A stretch of DNA of 64,000 nucleotides from an uncultured Dietzia sp. (GCF_937873725.1 NZ_CALMYY010000066.1:16889-80888); one strand, 5' to 3'. Shown: positions 10,776 through 20,794, counted from the first letter of the stretch. Numbers and translations are program-made. Notes: generated by a model not told the origin, from the letters alone.

Positions 10776-13055
10776 TCAGTACTTGAACAGGTAGTCCGAC
10801 TCCTCCGAGCCGGACAGGCGGCGAACCCGTTCGGCCAACGCCGGGTGGGAATCGAGACCGGGATCGGCGTCGAGGATCTCCTCGGCGTGACGCCGGGCGA
10901 TCTCGATGACCTCCCCGTCGTCGACGATCGACAGCAACCGCAGCGCCGACAACGCGCCGGACTGGGCGTCGCCCAGGACGTCGCCCTCGCGCCGCTGGAC
11001 CAGATCCAGCTGGGCCAGCAGGAAGCCGTCCGTCGTGGCGGCGACCGCCCCGAGCCGTTCCATCGCCCGTCCCCCCGCCCGGGAGTTGGTGACGAGCAGG
11101 CAGAGCCCGGGGAGTCCGCCCCGGCCCACCCGGCCGCGCAGCTGGTGCAGCTGACTCACCCCGAACCGCTCCGCGTCCATCACCACCATCACGGTGGCCT
11201 CCGGGACGTCCACCCCGACCTCGATCACCGTCGTCGACACCAGGACGTCGAGTGCGCCCGAGGCGAACGCGGCCATGGTCGCGTCCTTCTCCTCCGGCGG
11301 GAGCCGGCCGTGCATGAGACCGATCCGCAGTCCGGCGAGAGGTCCGGTGGACAGGTGATCGTGCAGCTCCACGGCGGCGACCAACGGCGGCCTGTCGTCG
11401 CCCTTGTCGTCGTCGTCCTCGACCTTCGGGGAGCCGTCCGGGGCGTCGGCGGTCTCTCCGTCGATGCGGGCGCACACGACGTACGCGCGGTGCCCCGCCT
11501 CGACCTCTTCGCGCACCCGCTCCCAGGCCCGCTCGACCCACCTGGGCTTGTCGCGGGCCGGCACGACGGAGGTCGCGATGGGTCTGCGCCCGCCGGGCAG
11601 CTCGCCGAGCTCGGAGACCTCCAGGTCGCCGAACACGGTCATCGCGATGGTCCGCGGGATCGGGGTCGCCGTCATGACCAACAGGTGCGGGACCGTCCCG
11701 TCGCGGCCCTTGGCCCGCAACCGGTCCCGTTGGCGGACACCGAAGCGGTGCTGCTCGTCGACCACGACCAGCCCCAGGTCGAAGAAGTCCACCGAGTCCT
11801 GGATGAGCGCGTGGGTCCCCACGACGATCCCCGCCTCCCCGGTGACGATGTCCAGCAGCGCCGCCCGTCGCTGCGCGGTGGACATCGAGCCGGTGAGCAG
11901 GACCACGCGGGTGGCCTGGTCCGCCGCGCCGAACCTGCCCCGCTCCCCCAGATCCCCGAGCATCGCCGACAGCGACCGGTGGTGCTGGCCGGCCAGCACC
12001 TCGGTGGGGGCCAGCATCACGCACTGGCGCCCGGCGTCGACCACCTGGAGCATCGCCAACAGCGCGACGATCGTCTTGCCCGAACCGACCTCGCCCTGCA
12101 GCAGGCGGTTCATCGGCTCGTCGCGCGCCAGGTCCGCCGAGATTTCGGCCAGGACCGACTTCTGCCCCCCGGTGAGCTCGAACGGCAACCGCGCGTCCAT
12201 CGCCGCGCGCACGCCGTCCCCGCGCACGGGACTCGCCGGCGCCGGGTCGCGGGCGGCGAACCGCCGCCGGGCCCCCAGGAGCAGCTGCAGCGCGATGGCC
12301 TCGTCGAACCGGAGCCGGTAGCCTGCCCTGTCCGCGTCCAGGGTGGTCTCGGGCAGGTGCGCCTTGCGCAGGGCCTCGTCGAGATCCATGAGGCCCGCCG
12401 CCCCCCGGACCGTGTCGTCGAGGGGGTCCACCACCGGGACGAGGGCGCGGATCGCGGTGACCACGGCGCCGAGCAGGTCCCAGGAGGTCACTCCCTCCTT
12501 GGCCGCGTAGATGGGCAGGAGCGGGCGGTCGAACAGGCTCGGTCCCCCCTCGGCGTCGATCTGGGCCGACAGCCGGGCGAGCGCGGCGAGGTCTCCCGAG
12601 CCCCGGAGCTGGCCGCCGGGTCCGGAGACCGATCTCAGGACCAGGAACTCGGGATGCTTGAGGTCGAGCGAGTGGCGGAAACGCGACACGGTGCCGTCGA
12701 ACATCGCGACGGTCCCGACCGGCAGCAGGAACTTGATCTTCCGCGCGGCGAAGTAGACCACCCGGAAGGCGGTGTCCTCGTCCGTCACGGTGAGCGTGAG
12801 CATCTCCCGCGGCTGCCCCTGCTTGGTGCTGTAGGTGCGGGTCGCGGCGGCGGTGACCTTCCCGATGATCGTCACCCGCTCGCCGTCGACGAGCTCTCGC
12901 TTGTCGTAGCGCTGTCCGTGCTGGCGGTAGCGGCGGGGCAGGGTGTGGAGCAGGTCCCCGACGGTCCGGTGGCCGAACGCCGCGGTGATCCGCTCGGCCA
13001 GGTCCGCGTCGAGGACCTCGGCCAACGGGGTGTCCGTGGTGGCGAGCGGCGTCAT
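10776..13055 (-). CDS. recG: ATP-dependent DNA helicase RecG
   Basis: 759-aa superfamily 2 helicase that remodels stalled replication forks and Holliday junctions. The N-terminal wedge/OB-fold region (about residues 1-180) precedes Walker A GEVGSGKT (about 318), the DEQH box VVDEQHRFG (about 430), TATPIPRT, and the C-terminal helicase motifs including QLHQLRGRVGRGG (about 640). An acidic insert DDDDKGDD (about 545) is unusual but lies in a loop region. The ATG overlaps the upstream DAK-domain gene stop by 4 nt, implying coupling. Confidence 0.97.
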   Translation of the reverse strand: MTPLATTDTPLAEVLDADLAERITAAFGHRTVGDLLHTLPRRYRQHGQRYDKRELVDGERVTIIGKVTAAATRTYSTKQGQPREMLTLTVTDEDTAFRVVYFAARKIKFLLPVGTVAMFDGTVSRFRHSLDLKHPEFLVLRSVSGPGGQLRGSGDLAALARLSAQIDAEGGPSLFDRPLLPIYAAKEGVTSWDLLGAVVTAIRALVPVVDPLDDTVRGAAGLMDLDEALRKAHLPETTLDADRAGYRLRFDEAIALQLLLGARRRFAARDPAPASPVRGDGVRAAMDARLPFELTGGQKSVLAEISADLARDEPMNRLLQGEVGSGKTIVALLAMLQVVDAGRQCVMLAPTEVLAGQHHRSLSAMLGDLGERGRFGAADQATRVVLLTGSMSTAQRRAALLDIVTGEAGIVVGTHALIQDSVDFFDLGLVVVDEQHRFGVRQRDRLRAKGRDGTVPHLLVMTATPIPRTIAMTVFGDLEVSELGELPGGRRPIATSVVPARDKPRWVERAWERVREEVEAGHRAYVVCARIDGETADAPDGSPKVEDDDDKGDDRPPLVAAVELHDHLSTGPLAGLRIGLMHGRLPPEEKDATMAAFASGALDVLVSTTVIEVGVDVPEATVMVVMDAERFGVSQLHQLRGRVGRGGLPGLCLLVTNSRAGGRAMERLGAVAATTDGFLLAQLDLVQRREGDVLGDAQSGALSALRLLSIVDDGEVIEIARRHAEEILDADPGLDSHPALAERVRRLSGSEESDYLFKY

Positions 13056-14779
13056 TCGACCCCGACGTGTGCGAGAACCCGGCCCGTCCCGGCCGCGTAC
13101 CCGACGACCTCCACGTTCGGGTGGGCGCTCCGGAGCCGGGACAACGCCGCCTCCCTGGCCGCCTCGTCGTACTCGTCGCCGAGCAGGAGGGTGAGGAGTT
13201 CCCCGCCGGAGGAGAGCAACCGGTCCGCGAGGGCGCAGACGGCCTCGACCGGGTCCGTCTGGATGAGCGCGACGTCGTGACCGACCACTCCGAGCAGGTC
13301 CCCCGCGGAGCAGCGACCGACCAGGGTCAGGGCGTCCTGCTCCGCCCTGACGAGGTGGGCGTGCCTGGTGGCGGAGGCGGCATCCGCCATCCCGAATCCG
13401 TCCAGCGACAGCGTGGTCGAGGGGTCGTGGACGGCGAGCGCCGACAGCCCCTGCACCACCGATCCCGTCGGGAGGATCAGGGCGTGCCCGTCGCCGTCGC
13501 GCAGCGCCGCGTCCAGCGCGCCGATCTGGGCTCGGGAGAGCTCACCGTTGGGCAGCACCAGCATCTCGTCCGCGGGCACCGCCAGGACGGCGTCGATCAC
13601 CCCGCCGGCGTGCTCGCCGGGATCCACCGTCACGGCTCCGGCCTCGGTGAACAGGTCCGCCAGGGGCCCGTCGGCGACGATCGCCACGACCGTCCGCTCG
13701 AGGGCCCGGGGGGGATGGCCGGGATCGTCGGCGGGATCGTCCCGTTCCCGATGCCCGTGGCCCCCCGCCGACTGCTCGCCCACCGGGTCGAGCATGTCGG
13801 TCACGCGGATCTCGGTGATCCGGCCGAGCGGGAGCGCCACCTCGATCGCCGTCCCGATGTCGTCCGTGTGGACGTGCACGGCCCAGCGCGCGTTGTCCCC
13901 CGTGCCCCCGTCGCCCACCACCACCACGCTGTCACCGAGCGTCCGGAGCGCGGATCTGAGCTCGTCCGCGCGCACGTCGTCCGAGTGGGTCAGCGAGTAC
14001 ATGACCTCGTACCGGGTGCCCGCGGAGGCGTCCGTCGCGCCCCCGTCGGAGCCGTCGCACCGCGAGGGGGCGTCGGTGAAGGGGTCGTCGGGAATGAAGT
14101 AGTCGGGCCGCTCGGGCGCCTCGCCCACGAGGACCTCGACCATCGTGTCCAGCAACACCAGCAGGCCCCGCCCGCCGGCGTCGACCACCCCGGCGCGCGT
14201 CAGCGCGGGAAGCTGGGAGGTCGTGCGGTCGAGCGCCACCGCCCCGGCGTCCGCGGCCGCACGGGCCACCTCGACGAGGCTGGTGGCGGACGACCTGCCC
14301 GCCCCGGCCGCGGCCTCGCGCAGGACCGTCACGATGGTGCCCTCGACCGGATCGCTGAGCGCGTGGTCGACCAGGGTGACCGCGGTCCTCAGTGCGCGCC
14401 GGTACGTGGAGGCGTCCACGACCGTGAAGGTCGCCGCCTCCCCGACCGCCCGGAGGACCTGGGACAGGATCACGCCCGAGTTCCCCCGGGCACCGTGGAC
14501 GGCCCCGTGACCGAGCGCCACGGCGATCTCCCGGGCCCCGGCGCTCCCGCCGCCCTCGGAGATCCACGCCTCCTCGCCCTCGGCACGCTCGACCGCGGCG
14601 CGCATCGTGTAGAGCAGGTTGGTGCCCGTGTCGGAGTCCGGCACGGGGAAGACGTTGAGGGCGTTGATCTCCTCGCGGTGGGTCGCGAGTTGCTCCACAC
14701 AGCGTCGCGCCCAGCCCAGCACACCGTGGGCGTCGAGGGCTGTCGGCCGCTCCTCGACGCGCGTCGACTCCTGCGTCAT
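13052..14779 (-). CDS. DAK/DhaL-domain (FakA/YloV-like) kinase
   Basis: 575-aa protein with an N-terminal DhaL-type ATP-binding domain. The segment NVFPVPDSDTGTNLLYTM (about residues 41-58) carries the Mg-ATP-coordinating acidic residues, and HGARGNSGVILSQ follows. A middle domain and a C-terminal DegV-like/DAK1-2 region complete the FakA layout. In Firmicutes FakA phosphorylates fatty acids bound by FakB; the substrate in actinobacteria is not settled. It is coupled to recG (4-nt overlap), matching Rv2974c-Rv2975c next to recG in M. tuberculosis. The ATG at 14779 gives a start (MTQESTRVEER) just before the conserved domain. rpmB, often upstream, is not here. Confidence 0.85.
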   Translation of the reverse strand: MTQESTRVEERPTALDAHGVLGWARRCVEQLATHREEINALNVFPVPDSDTGTNLLYTMRAAVERAEGEEAWISEGGGSAGAREIAVALGHGAVHGARGNSGVILSQVLRAVGEAATFTVVDASTYRRALRTAVTLVDHALSDPVEGTIVTVLREAAAGAGRSSATSLVEVARAAADAGAVALDRTTSQLPALTRAGVVDAGGRGLLVLLDTMVEVLVGEAPERPDYFIPDDPFTDAPSRCDGSDGGATDASAGTRYEVMYSLTHSDDVRADELRSALRTLGDSVVVVGDGGTGDNARWAVHVHTDDIGTAIEVALPLGRITEIRVTDMLDPVGEQSAGGHGHRERDDPADDPGHPPRALERTVVAIVADGPLADLFTEAGAVTVDPGEHAGGVIDAVLAVPADEMLVLPNGELSRAQIGALDAALRDGDGHALILPTGSVVQGLSALAVHDPSTTLSLDGFGMADAASATRHAHLVRAEQDALTLVGRCSAGDLLGVVGHDVALIQTDPVEAVCALADRLLSSGGELLTLLLGDEYDEAAREAALSRLRSAHPNVEVVGYAAGTGRVLAHVGVE

Positions 14780-14906
14780 CGCCCCTCCTCGCCGCGCATT
14801 CACCCCTACGATCCGACTTCGCGGGTCGGCGCGGCCAAGCCTAGTACCCTCACCTGTCGACACGCGTCGAACAGGCCGAGACGGCTTGCGATCACCAGGA
14901 GCCCCG

Positions 14907-15701
14907 ATGACCTCTGACCCGACCACCACCCCCCTCGCCGCCGTGGAGGACGGGGTGCTCACGCTCCCCGTCTCCCTGGAGGGCAAGGGGAACTCGCTCG
15001 ACTCCGACGCCGTCGACCGGGCCGGCGCCGCCCTGGACGCACTCCTCGCGGGCGAGGTGGACGCCGGCGCGGTCCTGCTGGTGGGCCTGGGCAAGAACTT
15101 CTGCGCGGGCGGGAACGTCCCGGGCTTCGCCGCCGCCGAGGATCGGTCGGAGCACGTCCGGGAGCTGGCCGACCGGCTCCACGCGGTCATCCGTCAGCTC
15201 GACGAGGTGCCCGTGCCGGTGGTGGCGGCTGTCGCCGGCTGGGCCGCGGGAGCCGGGCTCTCCCTGGCCCTGGCGGCGGACTTCTCCGTCGGCGGCCCGG
15301 ACACCCGGCTCCTGGCCGCGTACCCCGGGATCGGGTTGTCGCCCGACGGCGGTATGTCGTGGCGCCTGCCCCGGGCGATCGGCCAGTCCGCGGCCCGCGC
15401 GTTCATCCTGGGCAACGAGCCCGTCGACGGCGAGCGGGCGTACCGGATGGGCATGATCACCACGTTCGTCGAGGGTGACGTCTCCACCGCGGCGCGTGAC
15501 CTCGCGGTCCGGCTGGCGGCGGGCCCGCGGGCCTCCCACGCCGCGACAAAGGACCTGCTGCGGCGGTCCGAGGGCGCGACGCTGGCGGAGCAGCTCGACG
15601 CCGAGCGCGACTCCATCGCCGCGCTCGCGGTGTCCCCGGACGGGATCGAGGGCGTGGACGCGTTCGTCGCCAAGCGCACCCCGCGGTTCGGGAGCGTCTG
15701 A
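14907..15701 (+). CDS. Enoyl-CoA hydratase/isomerase family protein, PaaG-like
   Basis: 264-aa crotonase-fold protein. The oxyanion-hole segments KNFCAGGNV (about 63-71) and AGWAAGAGLSLALAADF (about 110-126) are present. At the positions of the two catalytic glutamates of true enoyl-CoA hydratases it has Ser119 and a Gly; instead GIGLSPDGG (141-149) offers Asp147, as in PaaG and dienoyl-CoA isomerases. An isomerase role is therefore more likely than hydration. The start is ATG with AGGAG seven nt upstream. It is divergent from the DAK gene and sits alone inside a block otherwise conserved with mycobacteria, so it is probably a lineage-specific insertion. Substrate unknown. Confidence 0.85.
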   Translation: MTSDPTTTPLAAVEDGVLTLPVSLEGKGNSLDSDAVDRAGAALDALLAGEVDAGAVLLVGLGKNFCAGGNVPGFAAAEDRSEHVRELADRLHAVIRQLDEVPVPVVAAVAGWAAGAGLSLALAADFSVGGPDTRLLAAYPGIGLSPDGGMSWRLPRAIGQSAARAFILGNEPVDGERAYRMGMITTFVEGDVSTAARDLAVRLAAGPRASHAATKDLLRRSEGATLAEQLDAERDSIAALAVSPDGIEGVDAFVAKRTPRFGSV

Positions 15702-15721
15702 CCGGGAGGGGCCGGTCCGCG

Positions 15722-16417
15722 TCAGTCGGGGAGGCGCCAGTCCACCGGCGCGGCCCCGAGCCGCGCGAGCTCGTGGTCCGCCCGGCTGAACGGCCGGGAA
15801 CCGAAGAACCCCCGCGACGCCGAGAGCGGCGACGGGTGCGCGGAGGCGATGACGGGGGTCCGCCCGAGCGCGGGCGCGAGCGACTGTGCGTCGCGGCCCC
15901 AGAGGATCGCCACCAACGGCCCGTCCCGCTCCACCAGGGCCTCGATCGCGCGCAGCGTGACGGCCTCCCACCCCTTGCCCCGGTGGGAGCCTGACTCGCC
16001 GGGGGTCACCGTGAGCACCCGGTTGAGCAGGAGCACTCCGGCGCGCGTCCAGGCGGTGAGGTCGCCGTGCGGTGGCGTGGGAAGTCCGAGGTCGTCGGTG
16101 AACTCGCGGTGGATGTTGACCAGGCTGCGCGGCAGCGGGCGGACGTCCCGGTCGACCGAGAAGCTCAGCCCGACGGCGTGCCCCGGGGTCGGGTAGGGGT
16201 CCTGCCCCACGATCAACACCCGGACGTCGTCGAACGGTTGGGTGAACGCCCTGAGCACCCTGTCCGCCGCGGGCAGGTATCCGCGGCCCGCGGCGTCCTC
16301 CTCGCGCAGGAAGTCGCCCATCCGACGGATCCGGCCCTCGACCGGCGCCAGCGCGCGCGCCCACCCGGGATCGAGTACCTCGCCGGACGACCATGGGTCC
16401 GGCTGGTGCGCGTCCAC
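15722..16417 (-). CDS. ung: Uracil-DNA glycosylase
   Basis: 231-aa family 1 uracil-DNA glycosylase. Catalytic [17 protein letters not shown] (about residues 71-87, Asp in the water-activating loop) and the DNA-intercalation motif [13 protein letters not shown] (about 196-208) are intact. The GTG at 16417 lies 4 nt after the gamma-carbonic anhydrase stop and begins close to the conserved N-terminal WA-L region; no better start is visible. It is convergent with the PaaG-like gene (20-nt gap). Confidence 0.95.
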   Translation of the reverse strand: MDAHQPDPWSSGEVLDPGWARALAPVEGRIRRMGDFLREEDAAGRGYLPAADRVLRAFTQPFDDVRVLIVGQDPYPTPGHAVGLSFSVDRDVRPLPRSLVNIHREFTDDLGLPTPPHGDLTAWTRAGVLLLNRVLTVTPGESGSHRGKGWEAVTLRAIEALVERDGPLVAILWGRDAQSLAPALGRTPVIASAHPSPLSASRGFFGSRPFSRADHELARLGAAPVDWRLPD

Positions 16418-16421
16418 GGGT

Positions 16422-16943
16422 TCAGTCGAGCCGGCGGAGCTCGGACCGGTAGCGCATCGCGTTGTCGTGGTACATCCGCGTGTTGCCGGCGAGCATCGCC
16501 GGGTCCACCTCGTAGCCCTCCCGGATCCGCGCGGGCGCACCCAGGGCCATCCGCCGGGCGGGCAGCTCGAACCGTGGCGGGACGAGGCATCCCGCGGCGA
16601 CGATCGCCCCGGCGCCGATCACCGCGCCGTTGAGCACGACCGACCCGGAGGAGATCAACGCCCCGTCCCCGATGGTCGCGCCCTCGATGTGGGCGTTGTG
16701 CCCGACGATGCAGTGCTCGCCGAGGACCGTCGGCTCCGACTCGGTGCAGTGGATGATCGTGCCGTCCTGGATGTTGGACATCGCACCGACCTCGATCCGC
16801 CCGTAATCGCCGCGCAGGACCGCGGTGGGCCAGACCGAGACGCCCGCGCCGAGTCGCACCCTGCCGATCACCACGGCGTCGGGGTGCACCCACGCGTCGG
16901 GCGCGATGTCGGGTTCGAGGTCTCCGAGTGCGTAGACAGCCAT
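16422..16943 (-). CDS. Gamma-class carbonic anhydrase family protein
   Basis: 173-aa left-handed beta-helix protein built of hexapeptide repeats (G-A-x-V/I-x pattern throughout residues 15-130). The three metal-binding histidines are in IHCTESEP and VGHNAHIEG. The family includes Cam/YrdA-type zinc or iron carbonic anhydrases and inactive relatives, so CO2 hydration is probable but not proven. It is 34 nt downstream of thiL and 4 nt upstream of ung on the same strand, and probably shares their transcript. It is not part of the equivalent mycobacterial block as remembered. Confidence 0.85.
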   Translation of the reverse strand: MAVYALGDLEPDIAPDAWVHPDAVVIGRVRLGAGVSVWPTAVLRGDYGRIEVGAMSNIQDGTIIHCTESEPTVLGEHCIVGHNAHIEGATIGDGALISSGSVVLNGAVIGAGAIVAAGCLVPPRFELPARRMALGAPARIREGYEVDPAMLAGNTRMYHDNAMRYRSELRRLD

Positions 16944-16977
16944 GGGGTCACCCTAGTTGCCCGTCCCATCCGGTCTC

Positions 16978-17973
16978 TCAGCGCATCGCGCTCGCGCCGC
17001 GCGCGGAATCCCACCCGCCGGGGACCCGCGGCCTCCCGTCGAGCGTCACCTCGCCGGGCTCCCCGGCCCGGATCCTCCCGATCACGGTGAACCCCGGCGG
17101 GATGGTCGCGGACGGCGGGAACGTGCCGAGCAGCCCGTGGTCCTCCCCCCCGTCGAGGACCCACTCCAGGACCCGGGCCCCGGGGTCCGGGGCGCCCAGG
17201 ACCGCGGCCGCCTCGGCGAGGAGCGGATCCACGGGCAGGTCGCGGCGGACGAGGTCGGCCGCGACCCCCGACGCCCGCGCGACGCCCGCGAGGTCGCGCA
17301 GCAGTCCGTCGCTGACGTCGGTGAGGGCGGAGGCCCCGGCCAGGCGGGCCGCCCTGCCGGACCCGATCGGGGTCACCGGGACCCGGTAGGTCTGTTGCAG
17401 CACCCCGTCGGGGCGGCCCGACAGGATCAGCGCGAGGCCCGCCTCGGACCGGCCGGGCTCGCCGGTGAGCGCCACCCTGTCGCCCGGCGCGGCGCCGTCG
17501 ATGCGGAGGGGGCGCGCGCCGTCCGGGAGGGTGCCGATCGCCGTCACCCCCACGACGACGAGGTCGGCTCTGGTGAAGTCGCCTCCCACCACCACGGCAC
17601 CGGATCGGGCCGCCTCGCCGTGGATCCCCTCCGACAAGCGGGCGATCTGCTCCATGCTCGTCTCCCCCGGCACGGCGACCGCCACGAGCACCCGGGAGCA
17701 GTCGGCGCCCATCGCCAGGACGTCCGAGACGTTCTGGGCCACGGCCCGGCGACCGATGTCCCCCCACGTGGTGAGGTCTAGCCGGAAGTGGGTTCCCTCG
17801 ACCACCATGTCGGTCGTCACCACCGTGGCGGCGGACGGACCTAGGACGGCCGCGTCGTCGCCGTTGCCCACGGGGTCGTCGGTGTGCTGCTCCGCCGGGC
17901 CGCGCAGCACCTCGAGGACCTCGGCCTCCCCCACCTCCGAGACGGTGGCGGACCGATCCTTCGCACGGGTCAT
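16978..17973 (-). CDS. thiL: Thiamine-monophosphate kinase
   Basis: 331-aa kinase making thiamine diphosphate from thiamine monophosphate, the last step of cofactor synthesis. PurM/AIR-synthase-like fold with the GNGDDAAVL metal/ATP loop (about residues 36-44), DMVVEGTHF (about 55), AQNVSDVLAMGA (about 78-89) and ALTDVSDGL (about 212). All are diagnostic of ThiL. The product is used by IlvB elsewhere in this window. It is divergent from the DUF3515 gene across a 110-bp gap, as in M. tuberculosis (Rv2977c/Rv2980). No TPP riboswitch was seen upstream. Confidence 0.95.
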   Translation of the reverse strand: MTRAKDRSATVSEVGEAEVLEVLRGPAEQHTDDPVGNGDDAAVLGPSAATVVTTDMVVEGTHFRLDLTTWGDIGRRAVAQNVSDVLAMGADCSRVLVAVAVPGETSMEQIARLSEGIHGEAARSGAVVVGGDFTRADLVVVGVTAIGTLPDGARPLRIDGAAPGDRVALTGEPGRSEAGLALILSGRPDGVLQQTYRVPVTPIGSGRAARLAGASALTDVSDGLLRDLAGVARASGVAADLVRRDLPVDPLLAEAAAVLGAPDPGARVLEWVLDGGEDHGLLGTFPPSATIPPGFTVIGRIRAGEPGEVTLDGRPRVPGGWDSARGASAMR

Positions 17974-18083
17974 CGATGTCCTCGGTGGTCAGGCGCCGGG
18001 CGGGGCGACGCGGGTCTGTAGCGTTGCCGTCAGGCTAGCGGCCGCCGTCCCGGGCGACCGACCCGAGGAGAGGACGACCCGAC

Positions 18084-18665
18084 GTGGGCACCACCGACAC
18101 CGACACCGGGGACCGCTCGCCGCTCCCCGTCTCCACCTCCGTGGTCGTGGCCGCGGTGGTCATCCCCCTGGTGCTGCTGGTGGTCGTGCTGGTCCTGGTC
18201 CGGGATGTCCGCGAGGACGCCGCCGACGCCGCCGCGAGCGAACCCGTCACCGCGGTGACCCTGCCGTCGCCCGGGGCCGGGTCCGCGGAGTGCGCCGCCC
18301 TGGTCGGGGGACTGCCGGATTCCCTCGGGGAGGCGAGGAGGGTCGCGTTGACCGAGCCCGCCCCGCCGGGTGCGGCCGCCTATCGGATGCCGGATTCCGC
18401 GCCCGTCGTGGTCCGCTGCGGGCTCGACGCCCCGCCCGGCTTCACCGTCGGCACGACCCTGCAGGAGGTCAACGGGGTGCAGTGGTTCAACGAACCCGAC
18501 CCCGACCCCGCCGTGACCGCGTCGACGTGGGTGGCGGTCGACCGCCCGGAGTACGTGGCGGTCACCCTCCCGGACGGCAGCGGCACCGGCCCGATTCAGG
18601 ACCTGTCCGACGCGCTCACCGCCACCCTCGACCTGGTCGAACCGCGACCCGCGCCGATCGGATGA
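18084..18665 (+). CDS. DUF3515 membrane-anchored protein
   Basis: 193-aa protein with one N-terminal hydrophobic segment (about residues 18-40) that anchors or secretes it, followed by an extracytoplasmic domain holding two cysteines (CAALVGGLP and VVRCGLDAP) that could pair. It matches the actinobacterial DUF3515 family, which in M. tuberculosis (Rv2980) lies between thiL and ddlA exactly as here. Function unknown. The GTG start follows a GAGGAGAGG ribosome-binding site. It is convergent with ddl (13-nt gap). Confidence 0.85.
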   Translation: MGTTDTDTGDRSPLPVSTSVVVAAVVIPLVLLVVVLVLVRDVREDAADAAASEPVTAVTLPSPGAGSAECAALVGGLPDSLGEARRVALTEPAPPGAAAYRMPDSAPVVVRCGLDAPPGFTVGTTLQEVNGVQWFNEPDPDPAVTASTWVAVDRPEYVAVTLPDGSGTGPIQDLSDALTATLDLVEPRPAPIG

Positions 18666-18678
18666 CCCTCCGGGGTGG

Positions 18679-19785
18679 TCAGAGCCCGGCGAGCGCGCTC
18701 CGCACGAGCGTGTCGAGCAGGGTCGGGTAATCCACCCCGGTCGCCGCCCACATCTGCGGGTACATGGAGATCGGCGTGAAGCCCGGCATGGTGTTGACCT
18801 CGTTGATCACCGGACCGCGGTCGGTGACGAAGAAGTCCACCCGGCTCAGCCCGCGGGCGTCCAGGGCGTGGAACGCCTCCACGGCCAGCGCCCGGAGCCG
18901 CTCGGTCTCCCCCTCGGGGAGCTCGGCGGGCAGGTCGAAGGTGCACACGTCGTCGAGGTACTTGGTGTCGAAGTCGTAGAAGGCGTCGCCCTCCGTCCGG
19001 CCGGGCTCGCCGGTGGGCTCGCCCGGGATGTGGAGCTCGGCCGGCAGGCTCGCCTCCACCCGCCCGTCCGGGTACTGGAGGACCCCGCACTCGACCTCGC
19101 GGCCGACGATCGCGGCCTCGACGATCACCTTGGGATCGAAGCGGCGGGCCTCCGCGATCGCGGAGTCCAGATCCTCCGCGCGGGAGACCTTGGTGATGCC
19201 GATGGACGAGCCACCACGGGCGGGTTTGACGAACAGCGGAAGTCCCAACCGGTCGCGGTCGGCGTCCGACAGCGTGGCGGTGCCGGGTCGCAGGACGACC
19301 TGCCGACCGATCGGCAGACCGGCCGCGCCCAGGACGACCTTGGTGAACTCCTTGTCCATCCCGGCCGCGCTGGCGAACACCCCCGGACCCACGTACGGGA
19401 TCCCGGACAGCTCGAGCAGCCCCTGGATGGTCCCGTCCTCCGCGTGGGTGCCGTGCATGACGGGGAAGACCACGTCCACCCGGGCCACCTCGTCGCCCGC
19501 CCGGTCGCCGTCCGCGTACCGCAGGACGCCGCGATCGTCGGAGGACAGGCCGAGCGCGACCCGCGGTCGCCGCGGATCGACGACCGGCATCGCGCGGTCG
19601 ATGATCCGCAGGCCCGACACGTCGTCCGGGCCCAGGGTCCACATCCCCGACCCGGTGATCCCGACGGGGATGACCTCGTAGACGGCGGGGTCCAGATGGG
19701 ACATGACGGCGCCGGCGGACACGCAGCTCACCGAGTGCTCGGTGCTGCGACCGCCGTACAGGACGGCAACGGTGATGCGATTCAC
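18679..19785 (-). CDS. ddl: D-alanine--D-alanine ligase
   Basis: 368-aa ATP-grasp ligase making the D-Ala-D-Ala dipeptide of peptidoglycan precursors. The N-terminus VNRITVAVLYGGRSTEHSVS is characteristic, followed by MHGTHAEDGTIQG (about 115-127), the ATP-binding FVKPARGGSSIGITKV (about 187-202) and the C-terminal DFFVTDRGPVINEVNTMPGFTPISMYPQ metal-ligand region. The start is GTG. It is 10 nt downstream of gpsA and probably co-transcribed, as in mycobacteria. Confidence 0.97.
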   Translation of the reverse strand: MNRITVAVLYGGRSTEHSVSCVSAGAVMSHLDPAVYEVIPVGITGSGMWTLGPDDVSGLRIIDRAMPVVDPRRPRVALGLSSDDRGVLRYADGDRAGDEVARVDVVFPVMHGTHAEDGTIQGLLELSGIPYVGPGVFASAAGMDKEFTKVVLGAAGLPIGRQVVLRPGTATLSDADRDRLGLPLFVKPARGGSSIGITKVSRAEDLDSAIAEARRFDPKVIVEAAIVGREVECGVLQYPDGRVEASLPAELHIPGEPTGEPGRTEGDAFYDFDTKYLDDVCTFDLPAELPEGETERLRALAVEAFHALDARGLSRVDFFVTDRGPVINEVNTMPGFTPISMYPQMWAATGVDYPTLLDTLVRSALAGL

Positions 19786-19795
19786 CGGGACGAGG

Positions 19796-20794
19796 CTACT
19801 CGGGCTTGGTGCTCCGCCTCATGAGGCGCACCGCCACCTCCACGGCGTCACCCCCCTCGTGACAGATCTCGTGGACGGCCTCGGTGAGCGGCATCTCGAC
19901 CCCCGCCTGTCGGGACAGCTCACGGATCGACGTGCAGGACTTGACCCCCTCCGCCACCTGGCCGTTGGTCGCCTCCTGGGCCTGCTCGAGGCTCTCGCCC
20001 CTGCCGAGCCGCTCCCCGAAGGTCCGGTTCCGGGACAACGGCGAGGTGCACGTCGCCACGAGGTCGCCGAGCCCGGCCAGCCCCGCGAACGTCATCTGGC
20101 TGGCCCCCAGGGCCACGCCCAGCCTCGTCGACTCCGCCAGCCCCCGGGTGACGAGGGTGGCCATCGTGTTGTCCCCCAACCCCATCCCGGTGGCGATCCC
20201 GCACACCAGGGCGATGACGTTCTTGGTGGCGCCGCCGATCTCACACCCCACGACGTCCGTGTTGGTGTACGGGCGGAAGTACGGGGTGGAGAAGGCGTCC
20301 TGGAGTCGTTCGGCGCGCTCGACGTCCGTGCAGGCGATGACCGTCGCCGCGGGCTGTCCCTCCGCGACCTCCCGGGCGAGGTTCGGGCCCGACAGGGCCG
20401 CGATCTTGCCCTCCGGGAATCCGGCGACCTCGGCGACGACCTCGCTGATGCGCTTGAGGGTCCCGGTCTCGATGCCCTTCGCCAGGGAGATCACCCCGGC
20501 GTCCGGCTCGAACAGGTCGACCCAGGTCTCCAGGTTGCCGCGCAGGCTCTGGGAGGGGACCGCCAGGACGACCTCGTGGGAGCCCGCGAGCACCTCCGCC
20601 GGGTCGGTCGAGGCCGTCACGGTCGCGGGCAGGACGATGCCCGGCAGGTACTTGTCGTTGCAGTGCCCCTCGTTGATCCCGCGGGCCACCTCGTCCCTCC
20701 GGGCCCACATGATCACCTCGGACCCCGCGTCCGCGAGGACCTTGCCGACCGCGGTCCCCCATGACCCCGCACCCATCACCGCGACCCGCGCCAT
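19796..20794 (-). CDS. gpsA: NAD(P)-dependent glycerol-3-phosphate dehydrogenase
   Basis: 332-aa enzyme reducing dihydroxyacetone phosphate to sn-glycerol-3-phosphate for phospholipids. Rossmann motif [17 protein letters not shown] at residues 5-21, catalytic-site segment [11 protein letters not shown] (about 140-150), and [20 protein letters not shown] (about 185-204) with the conserved Lys. The frame is open far upstream, but the ATG at 20794 has GGGAGG five nt before it and gives the family N-terminus [10 protein letters not shown]. Divergent from cofC across about 110 bp. Confidence 0.96.
   Translation of the reverse strand: MARVAVMGAGSWGTAVGKVLADAGSEVIMWARRDEVARGINEGHCNDKYLPGIVLPATVTASTDPAEVLAGSHEVVLAVPSQSLRGNLETWVDLFEPDAGVISLAKGIETGTLKRISEVVAEVAGFPEGKIAALSGPNLAREVAEGQPAATVIACTDVERAERLQDAFSTPYFRPYTNTDVVGCEIGGATKNVIALVCGIATGMGLGDNTMATLVTRGLAESTRLGVALGASQMTFAGLAGLGDLVATCTSPLSRNRTFGERLGRGESLEQAQEATNGQVAEGVKSCTSIRELSRQAGVEMPLTEAVHEICHEGGDAVEVAVRLMRRSTKPE

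Noticed and set aside
10386..13280. 964-codon open frame antisense to recG and rsmD
   Set aside because: It spans three real genes with intact motifs; its translation has no domain-like sequence.
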